From Cyclobacteriaceae bacterium (GTDB lineage Bacteria > Bacteroidota > Bacteroidia > Cytophagales > Cyclobacteriaceae): a stretch of 64,000 bases of DNA. This document shows positions 9,005 to 19,545 of this stretch, one piece after another. The notes under the pieces were generated by a model, which saw only the letters and a list, made by a program, of their open reading frames with translations, searched no databases and had not been told where the DNA came from. Made by a program: the position numbers and the translations under genes. Each line of letters starts with the position of its first letter. The first letter of the stretch is position 1. The stretch is from assembly GCA_028285445.1 (NCBI GenBank), contig JANQPQ010000008.1, positions 1 to 64,000 on the forward strand. Direction: 5' to 3'.

Positions 9005-10012
9005 TTGAAACACACTGGAAAATATCTAATTATACAAACTGCTTTTATTGGTGATGTGATCTTAGCCACTTCTCTAATAGAAAAATTGACCAGTTTCTTC
9101 CCGGAGATTGAGATAGATTTTCTTCTACGCAGGGGCAATGAAAGCTTACTTGCCGGCCATCCTAAACTAAGAAATGTTCTGGTATTGGATAAGAAGCAAG
9201 CCAAATACAGGAACCTGGTAAATATGATTAAGAGGGTGAGAAGAGAGCAATATGATGTGGTAATAAATGTGCAAAGGTTTTTTACCACGGGGTTAATTAC
9301 AGCATTGTCGAAGGGAAAGAAAACCATAGGGTTTGACAAAAACCCGTTGTCAATTCTGTTTGATCAACAGATTCCGCACATTATAAATCCTCAAAGAGGG
9401 ATGCACGAGATTGAGCGTAATCACCAATTGATAAGACACCTGACAGACAACGAGGTTGCCAACCCTCGGTTATACCCTACCGAAGAAGATTATCAGCAGA
9501 TCAGGGCACTCCAGAAGGATAGATATATCTGTGTCGCACCCGCTTCAGTTTGGGAAACAAAGCAGTTTCCTGCAGAAAAGTGGATTGAATTTCTGAAGAA
9601 ACTTGATCCTACTTTACAGGTTTATGTTCTGGGCTCGCCGGCAGATATTGAAATGGCGACTAGTATTGTGGTGGAGGCAGGAAGGTCAAATATTGAAGTT
9701 TTGGCTGGTAAGCTGAACTTGTTGCAATCTGCTGCCCTGATGGAAGGCGCACTGATGAACTACGTCAATGATTCCGCCCCGATGCATTTGGCTTCAGCTG
9801 TGAATGCCCCCACTTGCGCTATTTTTTGCTCTACCGTGCCTGGATTCGGATTTGGGCCTTTAGCTGAAAACTCTACAATAATAGAAACTGAAAGTGAATT
9901 AAAGTGTAGGCCCTGTGGATTACATGGTAGGTCGAGCTGTCCCGAGGGACACTTCAACTGCGCACAACAAATTAAGACTGAGCAGTTACAAGGAGCTCTG
10001 GGGAATGCCTAA
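9005..10012 (+). CDS. Glycosyltransferase family 9 (heptosyltransferase-like)
   Basis: The 335-aa product has the GT9 N-terminal motif IIQTAFIGDVILATSLIEKL and the C-terminal nucleotide-sugar-binding part with VNDSAPMHLASAVNAPTCAIF. GT9 enzymes such as WaaF/WaaC add heptose to lipopolysaccharide core. In Bacteroidota the sugar may differ. The start is TTG at 9005: an in-frame TAA at 8996 and no later ATG near the motif leave no better choice. A cysteine cluster near the C-terminus (KCRPCGLHG, SCPEGHFNC) is typical of the family. Confidence 0.88.
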   Translation: MKHTGKYLIIQTAFIGDVILATSLIEKLTSFFPEIEIDFLLRRGNESLLAGHPKLRNVLVLDKKQAKYRNLVNMIKRVRREQYDVVINVQRFFTTGLITALSKGKKTIGFDKNPLSILFDQQIPHIINPQRGMHEIERNHQLIRHLTDNEVANPRLYPTEEDYQQIRALQKDRYICVAPASVWETKQFPAEKWIEFLKKLDPTLQVYVLGSPADIEMATSIVVEAGRSNIEVLAGKLNLLQSAALMEGALMNYVNDSAPMHLASAVNAPTCAIFCSTVPGFGFGPLAENSTIIETESELKCRPCGLHGRSSCPEGHFNCAQQIKTEQLQGALGNA

Positions 10013-10014
10013 AT

Positions 10015-10938
10015 TTAGAATATCTTTTGTAGGTAGCCGAAAACCTCCATCATCCAGGCAATACCAATGTGAATAATTACCCCACCAAAGACACTGCGGC
10101 TCTCATAGGCAATTACACCTAAGATATACCCGCCAAATATTGAGCTTATTGCCTCTAATTCTGGTTTGCCAAAATGCAGGAAGCAATAGAAACTTGCCAT
10201 GGCCAAAACAGCCGGCCTTCCCAGGTAATGTCCCAGTACAACTACGAAAAAGCCCCTGAAAATCATTTCCACAGTAAGGAAGTCCCAGCCATAGGCAACC
10301 TCATAGGTAAGCACCGTGACCCATTCTGGAATATTCAAATAGACGTGGGCAGGAGTGGTTTTATACATGGGATAGTACGAGCCAAGATTATCTGTGAACG
10401 AGGCAAAGGCAACTATGGGTAACATTACCAGCAAAATGGCCACGTAGGGTTTATAGTTGAACTCTTTAAGCGTAAGGCCATAGAAGGAATCCTTATGTGG
10501 CTGAGCTTTGTAGAGCATCAGCAAAGGCAAAAAGATGGTGAAAATGCTGAGTAGATTCTTTGAAACTTTGAAAGTGAACAACCTTAGCTCAAATGGCAGT
10601 TGCCTTATAGCGTCATAGAGGAATGGGGAGCCTACATCCGTAGCGATTAATGTAATGCCGACAAAACTTAGGAGCCACATTTTCCCCGACTTCAATAAAT
10701 TCTTGTTCTTACCAAATAGTCGAAAAATCAATATGGGAACGTAAAAGGCCAAGCCATAAAAAATGACCAAGTAGAGTACCCTTAACAAGTTTGGCTGAGC
10801 ATAAATAAAACCCTTCTTGATGTTGAAATGATAGTTTGAATAAATGGCCACTGCCAGGAATGCTGCAACAAGCAGGTAAGTGGAAAGGCTAAAGTCCTCT
10901 TTCAGGTGAGTTCTTAGATATTTGTAAATTCCTTTCAA
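10015..10938 (-). CDS. CPBP-family intramembrane glutamic protease-like protein
   Basis: This 307-aa multi-pass membrane protein has the CPBP (Abi/Rce1-like) C-terminal motifs: EMIFRGF, then FCFLHFGKP with the first His, then GVIIHIGIAW with the second His. The usual paired EE is VE here, but the E-x3-R core is kept. The family includes prenyl-protein proteases and bacteriocin-immunity proteins; a specific substrate cannot be given. The start is TTG, overlapping the maf stop in a TTGA arrangement, so it belongs to the same operon. Confidence 0.78.
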   Translation of the reverse strand: MKGIYKYLRTHLKEDFSLSTYLLVAAFLAVAIYSNYHFNIKKGFIYAQPNLLRVLYLVIFYGLAFYVPILIFRLFGKNKNLLKSGKMWLLSFVGITLIATDVGSPFLYDAIRQLPFELRLFTFKVSKNLLSIFTIFLPLLMLYKAQPHKDSFYGLTLKEFNYKPYVAILLVMLPIVAFASFTDNLGSYYPMYKTTPAHVYLNIPEWVTVLTYEVAYGWDFLTVEMIFRGFFVVVLGHYLGRPAVLAMASFYCFLHFGKPELEAISSIFGGYILGVIAYESRSVFGGVIIHIGIAWMMEVFGYLQKIF

Positions 10939-11507
10939 ACGAATTTCTTAAGCTCAGTATATACCAGATGCAACGGCAACCCCATAACGTTATAGTAGGA
11001 GCCTTCTATTCTATCAATCCCTACCATGCCAATCCATTCTTGTATACCATAAGCTCCTGCTTTATCAAAAGGTTTGTATTCGTCAACATAGTACTGGATC
11101 TCATCATCAGTTAATTCCCGAAAATACACATTGGTTGTTGCGTCAAATACGCGCAGATTGTTCTTGGTGCAGAAGCATACAGCAGTCGTCACCATGTGCT
11201 TTCCTGAAGATAAGGAAGACAACATCGAAATTGCTTCTTGACGATCTTCCGGCTTGCCAAGCACTTTGTTTTCCACTCTTACTACTGTGTCGGCAGTTAA
11301 CAAAACATCTCCCGGGTTCAGGTTTTGCTGGTAGGCCAGTGCTTTGCTTTTTGCGATATATTTAGCCACCTCTCTGCTATCAATGTTGGATGGAAAGCTC
11401 TCATCTATATCTATGGTAATTACTTTGAAGTCGTAGCCACATTCACGAAGCAACTGTTGTCTTCGAGGAGATTTAGATCCCAAGATTAGGGTAGAGCTGG
11501 AATTCAT
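10935..11507 (-). CDS. maf: Maf-family nucleoside triphosphate pyrophosphatase
   Basis: The 190-aa protein starts ILGSKSPRRQQLLRECGYDF, the Maf signature with the S-PRR phosphate-binding loop, and has DTVV (LLTADTVVRVENKVLGKP). Maf proteins hydrolyse dTTP/UTP or modified nucleotides to monophosphates, a house-cleaning role. Its 5' end overlaps the DUF1015 gene by 35 bases and its 3' end overlaps the CPBP gene by four. Confidence 0.92.
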   Translation of the reverse strand: MNSSSTLILGSKSPRRQQLLRECGYDFKVITIDIDESFPSNIDSREVAKYIAKSKALAYQQNLNPGDVLLTADTVVRVENKVLGKPEDRQEAISMLSSLSSGKHMVTTAVCFCTKNNLRVFDATTNVYFRELTDDEIQYYVDEYKPFDKAGAYGIQEWIGMVGIDRIEGSYYNVMGLPLHLVYTELKKFV

Positions 11508-12774
11508 CTTCCTTAATACTACTAAAAAGAAAGCCGCAAATAGCCTTGGGATAAAAATAAGTAGATTTCTGGGGCATAGTAAATCCGCTGTAGCAGACCT
11601 TCTTTACCTGGTCAATAGAGATGTCTTGGGTGATAATTGCCAGTTGAGCTTCTTCCGCATAGACTCGGGTAAGGCAATCGGCAAAGTTGCGATCGAAGTT
11701 TATATGAGGGGTAGTAGTATGCTCCTTGCCTGGAATTCCTACTGCCTGCTCAATAATATAATAATGCATTACCGTAAGGTCAAGCTCCTTTATCTCATCA
11801 GGAAACTTCCAGTTGATGTTCTGAACATAACCTTCCTTAAGCCTTATCCTGAAAGCTTTTTCTTTAAAGACCAACCCAAATGTGTGAGACTTTCCCAAGA
11901 TGATGTCATACAATTGCGAAGCCTCGGGCACTTCCTTTATGTCGAAAAAGTCTGCAAGTTTCGTTATGATAGAATCCATGTCGAAACCTGGGAGATTTTT
12001 GATAATCCTATGGGTTGGGAGTATTCTCAAATCGTCAGCCTCCGTATTCGTCAAATACATGAAATGGTAATTGTAGGCTTCGCTCCCCTGATGATTGTTA
12101 TTCTCGGCAACTTGCTCATGTTTATAAGAAAGCGACCCTGCATAGCGGTGATGCCCATCAGCAAGAATTACCTGCTTGTCCCTAAGTAGATCCAGAAACT
12201 TCCGTATGATATTGTCATCGTGGATTACGCTTAAGACGTCTCTTACGCCTTGATAGTCTTCCGTTTCATAAATTGGCGCCAGCATGCTTTCATCCATGTA
12301 GGCTTCTAGTTCGTGATTAGGGTCGGTATATAAGCCGTGGGTTGGGCTAACATGCAATTCCGTAGCGGCCAGAATTTTCTTTCTGTCATTTACAGAATGA
12401 GGCATGGTGTTTTCATGCCTAAGTAGAATGTTCTCATCCCATTCATAAGTATGAATATTGCAGATGAAGCCCTTGCGGCAATACTCCTTGGTGCTTCCCG
12501 GCAAAGAGAAATATTGATAATAAACATAAATGCCAGGAATCGGATCTTGCTCAATAATTCCCTGTTGCTTCCAATTTTCCAAAGTGGCCTTCGCATTTTG
12601 CTCCGGGTTGTCTCCATTCGGAACCGACAGGTGGATGCTAGAGAGGGGATTACTGTAGAGTGCAGCTCTTTGCTTTGCAGAGACTACATCAAAGAGGGGG
12701 GAGGTAAGTGATTCTATATCTTTGGCTAATTCACGATTGTATCTCCAAGCTCTAACCGGTCTTATTTCAGCCAT
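11473..12774 (-). CDS. DUF1015 family protein
   Basis: The 433-aa product matches DUF1015: it begins IRPVRAWRYNRELA and contains a HHRYAGSL motif (ILADGHHRYAGSLSYKH). The biochemical function is unknown. In many Bacteroidota and Firmicutes the gene lies beside serA and serC, so a serine-pathway role has been suggested by context. Here those genes are about 14 kb away, and the neighbours are maf and accC instead. Confidence 0.88.
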   Translation of the reverse strand: MAEIRPVRAWRYNRELAKDIESLTSPLFDVVSAKQRAALYSNPLSSIHLSVPNGDNPEQNAKATLENWKQQGIIEQDPIPGIYVYYQYFSLPGSTKEYCRKGFICNIHTYEWDENILLRHENTMPHSVNDRKKILAATELHVSPTHGLYTDPNHELEAYMDESMLAPIYETEDYQGVRDVLSVIHDDNIIRKFLDLLRDKQVILADGHHRYAGSLSYKHEQVAENNNHQGSEAYNYHFMYLTNTEADDLRILPTHRIIKNLPGFDMDSIITKLADFFDIKEVPEASQLYDIILGKSHTFGLVFKEKAFRIRLKEGYVQNINWKFPDEIKELDLTVMHYYIIEQAVGIPGKEHTTTPHINFDRNFADCLTRVYAEEAQLAIITQDISIDQVKKVCYSGFTMPQKSTYFYPKAICGFLFSSIKEDEFQLYPNLGI

Positions 12775-12803
12775 TCTATTGATCTATAAATTGATTAGTG
12801 GGG

Positions 12804-14303
12804 TTAGTCATTACGCATTCTTAGACGCCAGTTACTATTACCTTCTTTCTTCGAAGTGGGGGGTATAGGTCTACTGTTTCCATTCTCCTCCAGCAACTTC
12901 CTAATCACCATGGCACCTATTTCTATTTCCTTCTCATCGGTTCCCAATGGCTCCTCTGGGTCATAGTGCTCAGCTACGAAATTAGTGCTGAAATCGCCAC
13001 TAACGAACGATGGATGATCCATCACCTCTTTGCTGAAATCCAAGGTAGTCTTAACTCCTATCACGAAGTATTCCCCAATTGCCCGAACCATGCGACTCCT
13101 GGCCTCATCTCTATCGGCGCCAAATGTTACTAGCTTGGCAATCATAGGGTCATAATGAATCGGTATTTCCATTCCCTGTTCAAAGGCGTCATCCACCCTA
13201 ACTCCGATTCCTTGGGGGCGAATGTAAGTGTGCAATGTTCCAATATCTGGCAAAAAGTTGTTGCGTGGATCTTCAGCATAAACCCGCACTTCTATGGAAT
13301 GACCGCTAATGCTTAGATCTTCTTGAGTAAATGACAGCTTTTCACCTTCGGCAATTCGAATCTGTTCTTTCACCAAGTCAAGACCAGTGATTTGTTCCGT
13401 AACCGGATGTTCAACCTGTAGGCGGGTGTTCATTTCAAGAAAATAGAAATTCTTCTTCTCGTCCATGATAAATTCCACCGTGCCAGCCCCATAATAGTCG
13501 CACGATTTGGCAACTCCAATGGCTGCTTGCCCCATTTTAGCTCTTAACTCTTCATCCAGAAAAGCCGATGGCGCTTCTTCAATTACTTTTTGATGACGTC
13601 GTTGCACAGAGCAATCGCGCTCAAACAAGTGCACGGTATTGCCATGCTTATCGCCCAATATTTGAAATTCTATGTGTTTGGGGCTTGCAATATATTTTTC
13701 AATAAAAACAGACCCATCGCCAAATGCGGAATCAGCTTCGGAGATGGCCCTTTCCATTTGCTCTTTAATTTCTCCCGGATTCTCAACTATTCGCATACCC
13801 TTTCCACCACCACCTGCGCTAGCTTTGATCATAACAGGGTAGCCAATCTCTTCAGCGATAGCTATTGCTTCGTCTACATCAGCAATGGCTTTGTCAGTTC
13901 CAGGTACCAGGGGAACGTCGAATTTTGAGACTGCTTGTTTGGCCGCGAGCTTGTCACCCATGGTAGAAATACTTGCCGGAGATGGACCGATAAAGACGAT
14001 GCCTTCCTTCTCGACTTTTTCAGCAAAACCCGCATTTTCTGAAAGGAACCCATAACCCGGATGAATGGCATCTACTCCCAGTTCTTTACAAACCGCAAGA
14101 ATCTTATCCTCCTTAAGGTAAGACTCTTTCGATGGCGCGGGCCCCAACAGCACAGCTTCATCAGCTAGTCTTACATGCAGGGAGCTCCTGTCTACCTCAC
14201 TATAAACTGCAACCGTTTTTATTCCGAGTTCTTTGGCAGATCGAATAACGCGGAGTGCAATTTCTCCTCTGTTTGCTACCAGTACTTTCTTTATTTTCGG
14301 CAT
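12804..14303 (-). CDS. accC: Acetyl-CoA carboxylase, biotin carboxylase subunit (or related acyl-CoA carboxylase)
   Basis: The 499-aa protein has the biotin carboxylase layout: VANRGEIALRVIRSAKELG at the N-terminus, the ATP-grasp glycine loop ASAGGGGKGMR, EKYIASPKHIEFQI, and EMNTRLQVEHPVTE. It carboxylates biotin on a carrier protein with ATP and bicarbonate. About 45 extra residues follow the usual C-terminus, ending SNWRLRMRND. No accB (biotin carrier) is next to it, so the subunit could serve acetyl-CoA carboxylase or a propionyl-CoA-type carboxylase. Confidence 0.9.
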   Translation of the reverse strand: MPKIKKVLVANRGEIALRVIRSAKELGIKTVAVYSEVDRSSLHVRLADEAVLLGPAPSKESYLKEDKILAVCKELGVDAIHPGYGFLSENAGFAEKVEKEGIVFIGPSPASISTMGDKLAAKQAVSKFDVPLVPGTDKAIADVDEAIAIAEEIGYPVMIKASAGGGGKGMRIVENPGEIKEQMERAISEADSAFGDGSVFIEKYIASPKHIEFQILGDKHGNTVHLFERDCSVQRRHQKVIEEAPSAFLDEELRAKMGQAAIGVAKSCDYYGAGTVEFIMDEKKNFYFLEMNTRLQVEHPVTEQITGLDLVKEQIRIAEGEKLSFTQEDLSISGHSIEVRVYAEDPRNNFLPDIGTLHTYIRPQGIGVRVDDAFEQGMEIPIHYDPMIAKLVTFGADRDEARSRMVRAIGEYFVIGVKTTLDFSKEVMDHPSFVSGDFSTNFVAEHYDPEEPLGTDEKEIEIGAMVIRKLLEENGNSRPIPPTSKKEGNSNWRLRMRND

Positions 14304-14398
14304 TTTTGTAGTGAAATGTGGGATACCAAATGGGCTACAATGCTACTTAATTAATCCCTATTCTCTAAATCAAGCTCAGATTAAATTAATTGAGCTCA

Positions 14399-14429
14399 TT
14401 TGAGATCACTACGATAATTGCTAATTTTG
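14399..14429 (+). promoter_or_regulatory. Bacteroidota promoter of the SPT/KBL-family gene
   Basis: TTTG at 14399-14402 and a perfect TAnnTTTG box (TAATTTTG, 14422-14429) are 19 bases apart. This is the best match to the Bacteroidota -33/-7 promoter seen in the window. It would give a leader of about 40-45 bases before the GTG at 14479. Confidence 0.6.
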
Positions 14430-14478
14430 TGTGATTTTTTGAGAACGAGTATTTATCAACCCCCAAACCTAATAGGAA

Positions 14479-15729
14479 GTGGATTTATTTAAGAAACTAA
14501 TAGCTGAAGAAGAGCCTTTAGGGCAACATGCAAACGTTAGAGAGGACTACTACATGTTTCCGAAACTGGAAGGTGAGATATCTCCTAGAATGACGTTTGA
14601 AGGGAAGGAAATGTTGACCTGGAGTTTGAACAATTACCTGGGTTTAGCAAATCACCCGGAAGTAAGGAAGGTAGATGCTGCGGCCGCGGAGCAATACGGT
14701 CTGGCCTATCCCATGGGAGCGAGAATGATGTCGGGTAACTCCGTCCACCACAAAGAGCTGGAGGCTCAGTTGGCTGACTTCATTTCCAAAGAAAGTGTGC
14801 TGTTGCTTAATTACGGATACCAAGGTGTACTTTCAATTATAGACGCCCTGGTTGATAGAAGGGACGTAATTGTCTATGATGCAGAGTCGCATGCTTGTAT
14901 TATAGACGGCTTGCGAATGCATATTGGTAAGAGGTTCGTTTTTCCTCACAATAACATTGAGAACCTGGAGAAGCAGCTGATTCGGGCAACCAAAATTACC
15001 GAAGAAACAGGTGGTGGAATCCTCGTTATAACTGAAGGAGTATTTGGCATGTCGGGCAGCATGGGCAACCTGAAGGATATTGTCAAATTAAAGGATAAGT
15101 TCAATTTCAGGCTGTTCGTTGATGATGCCCACGGTTTTGGAACTATGGGTAAAACAGGGGCCGGAGTGGGTGAGGAGCAAGGAGTACAGGATCAGATCGA
15201 TCTTTACTTCTCAACCTTTGCAAAATCAATGGCCAGTATTGGTGCATTTGTAGGTGGAGATTCACAAATAATAAAATACCTGCGGTATTCAACACGGTCG
15301 CAGATTTTTGCTAAGACGTTGCCAATGGCATTTGTACTTGGTGCGCAGAAGAGGCTTGAGTTATTGAAGAATCATCCTGAGCTAAAAGACAATCTTTGGA
15401 AGATAGCCACTGCTTTACAAGATGGCCTCCGGGCTGAAGGCTTCAATCTCGGGTCGACCCAATCACCAGTGACTCCGGTGTTGTTCTCCGGTGGAATTCC
15501 GGAAGCCGCGAACATGGCTTGGGACATCAGGGAGAACTACGGCATTTTCTGTTCGATGGTAATCTATCCGGTGGTTCCTAAAGATGTTATAATGTTGAGG
15601 CTAATCCCAACAGCAGTGCACACCCTGGACGATGTGAAAGAAACGATAGAAGTGTTTGCTGCAGTGAAGCATAAACTGGATAGTGGTACCTATAAGAGAG
15701 AGGAAATTATCCAGGTTTCAGGTAAATAA
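14479..15729 (+). CDS. Alpha-oxoamine synthase family acyltransferase (serine palmitoyltransferase or cysteate acyltransferase candidate)
   Basis: This 416-aa PLP enzyme shows alpha-oxoamine synthase features: SLNNYLGLANHPEV, YDAESHACIIDGLRMH, the PLP aspartate in LFVDDAHGFG, and the Schiff-base lysine in STFAKSMASIG. Family members join an acyl thioester to an amino acid (serine palmitoyltransferase, KBL, BioF). Sphingolipids and sulfonolipids (capnoids) are common in Bacteroidota, so serine or cysteate is the likely partner; I cannot tell which. The start is GTG, downstream of a good promoter, and a terminator follows the stop. Confidence 0.75.
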   Translation: MDLFKKLIAEEEPLGQHANVREDYYMFPKLEGEISPRMTFEGKEMLTWSLNNYLGLANHPEVRKVDAAAAEQYGLAYPMGARMMSGNSVHHKELEAQLADFISKESVLLLNYGYQGVLSIIDALVDRRDVIVYDAESHACIIDGLRMHIGKRFVFPHNNIENLEKQLIRATKITEETGGGILVITEGVFGMSGSMGNLKDIVKLKDKFNFRLFVDDAHGFGTMGKTGAGVGEEQGVQDQIDLYFSTFAKSMASIGAFVGGDSQIIKYLRYSTRSQIFAKTLPMAFVLGAQKRLELLKNHPELKDNLWKIATALQDGLRAEGFNLGSTQSPVTPVLFSGGIPEAANMAWDIRENYGIFCSMVIYPVVPKDVIMLRLIPTAVHTLDDVKETIEVFAAVKHKLDSGTYKREEIIQVSGK

Positions 15730-15748
15730 TGACGGGGGCAAAAAGTAT

Positions 15749-15775
15749 AAAAAACCTCCAAATTTGCGGTTTTTT
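15749..15775 (+). terminator. Rho-independent terminator after the SPT/KBL-family gene
   Basis: AAAAAACC (15749-15756) and GGTTTTTT (15768-15775) form an eight-base stem around an eleven-base loop that also holds a TTTG suited to the next promoter. Confidence 0.55.
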
Positions 15776-15794
15776 AAACATTTTACTTATATTG
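15763..15794 (+). promoter_or_regulatory. Putative promoter of the histone H1-like gene
   Basis: TTTG at 15763-15766 lies about 20 bases upstream of TTATATTG (15787-15794), an imperfect -7 box. The -33 element sits inside the loop of the preceding terminator. A leader of roughly 45 bases would precede the ATG. Confidence 0.3.
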
Positions 15795-15845
15795 CCTCAC
15801 GAAACCAGTTAAATTTATCAATAACCTTAAAATCCCAAATACAAT

Positions 15846-16019
15846 ATGAAAAGATTTGATGAAATTAAAGATTTAGTAATGTCCCTAGAGGGAGACTTCC
15901 AAAAATTTTACGACAAAGGTAACCAAGCTGCTGGTACAAGAGTAAGAAAGGGAATGCAGCAACTCAAGAACGTCGCACAAGAAATTAGAGTAGAAGTACA
16001 ATCTATCAAGAACAATTAA
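15846..16019 (+). CDS. Histone H1-like (Hc1-type) DNA-binding mini-protein
   Basis: The 57-codon ORF encodes a helical, Lys/Arg-rich protein (begins MKRFDEIKDLVMSLEGDFQK, with GTRVRKGMQQLK in the middle). This matches the small Hc1/histone H1-like proteins widespread in Bacteroidota, where a short helix-loop-helix carries a conserved AAGTRVRKG segment. The expected role is nucleoid binding, inferred from similarity to chlamydial Hc1; function in Bacteroidota is poorly shown. It is monocistronic, with its own terminator. Confidence 0.82.
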   Translation: MKRFDEIKDLVMSLEGDFQKFYDKGNQAAGTRVRKGMQQLKNVAQEIRVEVQSIKNN

Positions 16020-16043
16020 GAAGGTATTGTAAAAGATTTGGAG

Positions 16044-16069
16044 AAGGGACCACCACGGTCCCTTTTTTT
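16044..16069 (+). terminator. Rho-independent terminator of the histone-like gene
   Basis: AAGGGACC (16044-16051), a five-base loop, GGTCCCTT (16057-16064) and a run of T form a textbook terminator. Confidence 0.9.
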
Positions 16070-16076
16070 ATTGCCC

Positions 16077-16943
16077 TTACAAAAGGTTGTCAGCGATTCT
16101 AGCCTGAAGTTGGTCCGACGCTGCCAGCAGGGGAAGCCTGACATAATTTTGGCAGATGCCTAGCTGTTGTAGTAACTGTTTTATGCCAACCGGGTTACTT
16201 TCAACATACATTAACTCATTGATTTCTAGCAATCTACCGACAAACTCTTCCTTCAAAACTTCGACTCCGTCCAAGGCCCTATCAACTGCATCTTTAAAAA
16301 TCATAGGATAGGCGTTGGCCAACACTGATATCACACCCTTAGCCCCAATTTTTATCATCTCAACAGTAAGTAAATCATCACCAGAAATTAGAAGAAAATC
16401 CTCGGGCATGTGCTGCGCAATTTCTCTGCATTGCTCCAGATCTCCAGATGCTTCCTTAATTCCAATTATATTTGCATGTTCCGCAAGGGCCAGTGTGGTA
16501 TCAGCAGTAAGATTTGAACTGGTTCTTCCCGGAACATTGTATAGAATTATGGGCACAGGACTTTGGTCAGCAATTGCTTGATAATGTGCAATTAAGCCTT
16601 GCTGCGATGGTTTATTGTAATACGGACTAACGGAAAGAACGGCGTCAATACCTTGTAACTCTGTAGTATTTATATGATTAATAACGGAGGAAGTGTTGTT
16701 TCCCCCGGCACCGTAAACTATTGGTAGGCTTTTAGGGTTGTTTGATTTTATGAATTCCAGAACTTCCCGCTTCTCGCTAGCCGAAGTGGTGGGCGATTCA
16801 CCTGTTGTACCCTGCACAACGAAATAGTCAACACCGGTGGAGGTGTGTGCCAACAAATTATCTAAAGCATCAAAATCAATCTTGAGATCTTTGTCGAATG
16901 GCGTTACCAAGGCCACACCGGTCCCGAGCAAGGAGTCACTCAT
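16077..16943 (-). CDS. dapA: 4-hydroxy-tetrahydrodipicolinate synthase
   Basis: This 288-aa TIM-barrel lyase has the full DapA active site: GTTGES near residue 45, Tyr109 (SPYYNKPSQQG), Tyr135 in LYNVPGRT, and the Schiff-base Lys163 in GIKEASGDLEQC. It condenses pyruvate with aspartate semialdehyde in lysine and diaminopimelate synthesis. Its ATG overlaps the stop of the DUF6913 gene in ATGA, so these two and ligA form one operon. Confidence 0.96.
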   Translation of the reverse strand: MSDSLLGTGVALVTPFDKDLKIDFDALDNLLAHTSTGVDYFVVQGTTGESPTTSASEKREVLEFIKSNNPKSLPIVYGAGGNNTSSVINHINTTELQGIDAVLSVSPYYNKPSQQGLIAHYQAIADQSPVPIILYNVPGRTSSNLTADTTLALAEHANIIGIKEASGDLEQCREIAQHMPEDFLLISGDDLLTVEMIKIGAKGVISVLANAYPMIFKDAVDRALDGVEVLKEEFVGRLLEINELMYVESNPVGIKQLLQQLGICQNYVRLPLLAASDQLQARIADNLL

Positions 16944-17461
16944 GAGGTTCGGAATTGTTTAGTATAGAACTGCATTTCCTTGATTAAATCTTTTACAAGA
17001 GCCCCATTCGTAAGATTAATCATAAGCTCGTAATAGTCACTTCTTTCCTCCAGGTAAATACCTATTCTACATTTAGCCTTGCTCATGGCAATTATGTGTT
17101 CGTTAAATATATTAGGCTCTGTATCTACGCAGTATAAATAATCGAATTCAGTATCGGCAAACTTAATTACCGCTTCTGAAGTGTATTTTCCCCAAAACGA
17201 AACGTCTTTGGCTGAAAATATATCAAATCTAAATTCATAATTTTCTTTACCCTTGCCGAGGAAACTAAGCACTTCAACTTTCTTGCCCTCATCTTCAAAA
17301 GATTGCTTAAAATCCTTGACACTGTCGTATTTAGCTTTGTCTTCAGCCGTGAATAGGATACCAATTTTTTGCGCACTACCGTAGGGTACATTAATCCGAT
17401 CAGTCTTGTTCTTTTTTAAGACTGATGCTGTTCTCATTGAAAGGAATTTCTTACCAACCAT
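16940..17461 (-). CDS. DUF6913-like protein between ligA and dapA
   Basis: The product is 173-175 aa: either the ATG at 17461 (MVGKKFLS) or a TTG two codons earlier (17467) may start it. It is soluble and mixed alpha/beta, with KIGILFTAEDKAKYDSVKDF and YLYCVDTEPNIFNEHIIAMS segments and no signal peptide. It resembles the uncharacterised DUF6913 family of Bacteroidota, which is found in just this position between ligA and dapA. It has no clear catalytic motif, and no function is assigned. Confidence 0.7.
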   Translation of the reverse strand: MVGKKFLSMRTASVLKKNKTDRINVPYGSAQKIGILFTAEDKAKYDSVKDFKQSFEDEGKKVEVLSFLGKGKENYEFRFDIFSAKDVSFWGKYTSEAVIKFADTEFDYLYCVDTEPNIFNEHIIAMSKAKCRIGIYLEERSDYYELMINLTNGALVKDLIKEMQFYTKQFRTS

Positions 17462-17470
17462 TTTCAAATT

Positions 17471-19489
<2,019 letters not shown>

Positions 19490-19545
19490 TTATTCTACCG
19501 AACAAATCTAACGAAAGCCAAAGATTTAGAAAATAGGAACTTGGG

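Noticed and set aside
11626..12189. 187-codon plus-strand ORF inside DUF1015
   Set aside because: A shadow of the DUF1015 gene; composition unlike a protein family, no upstream signal.
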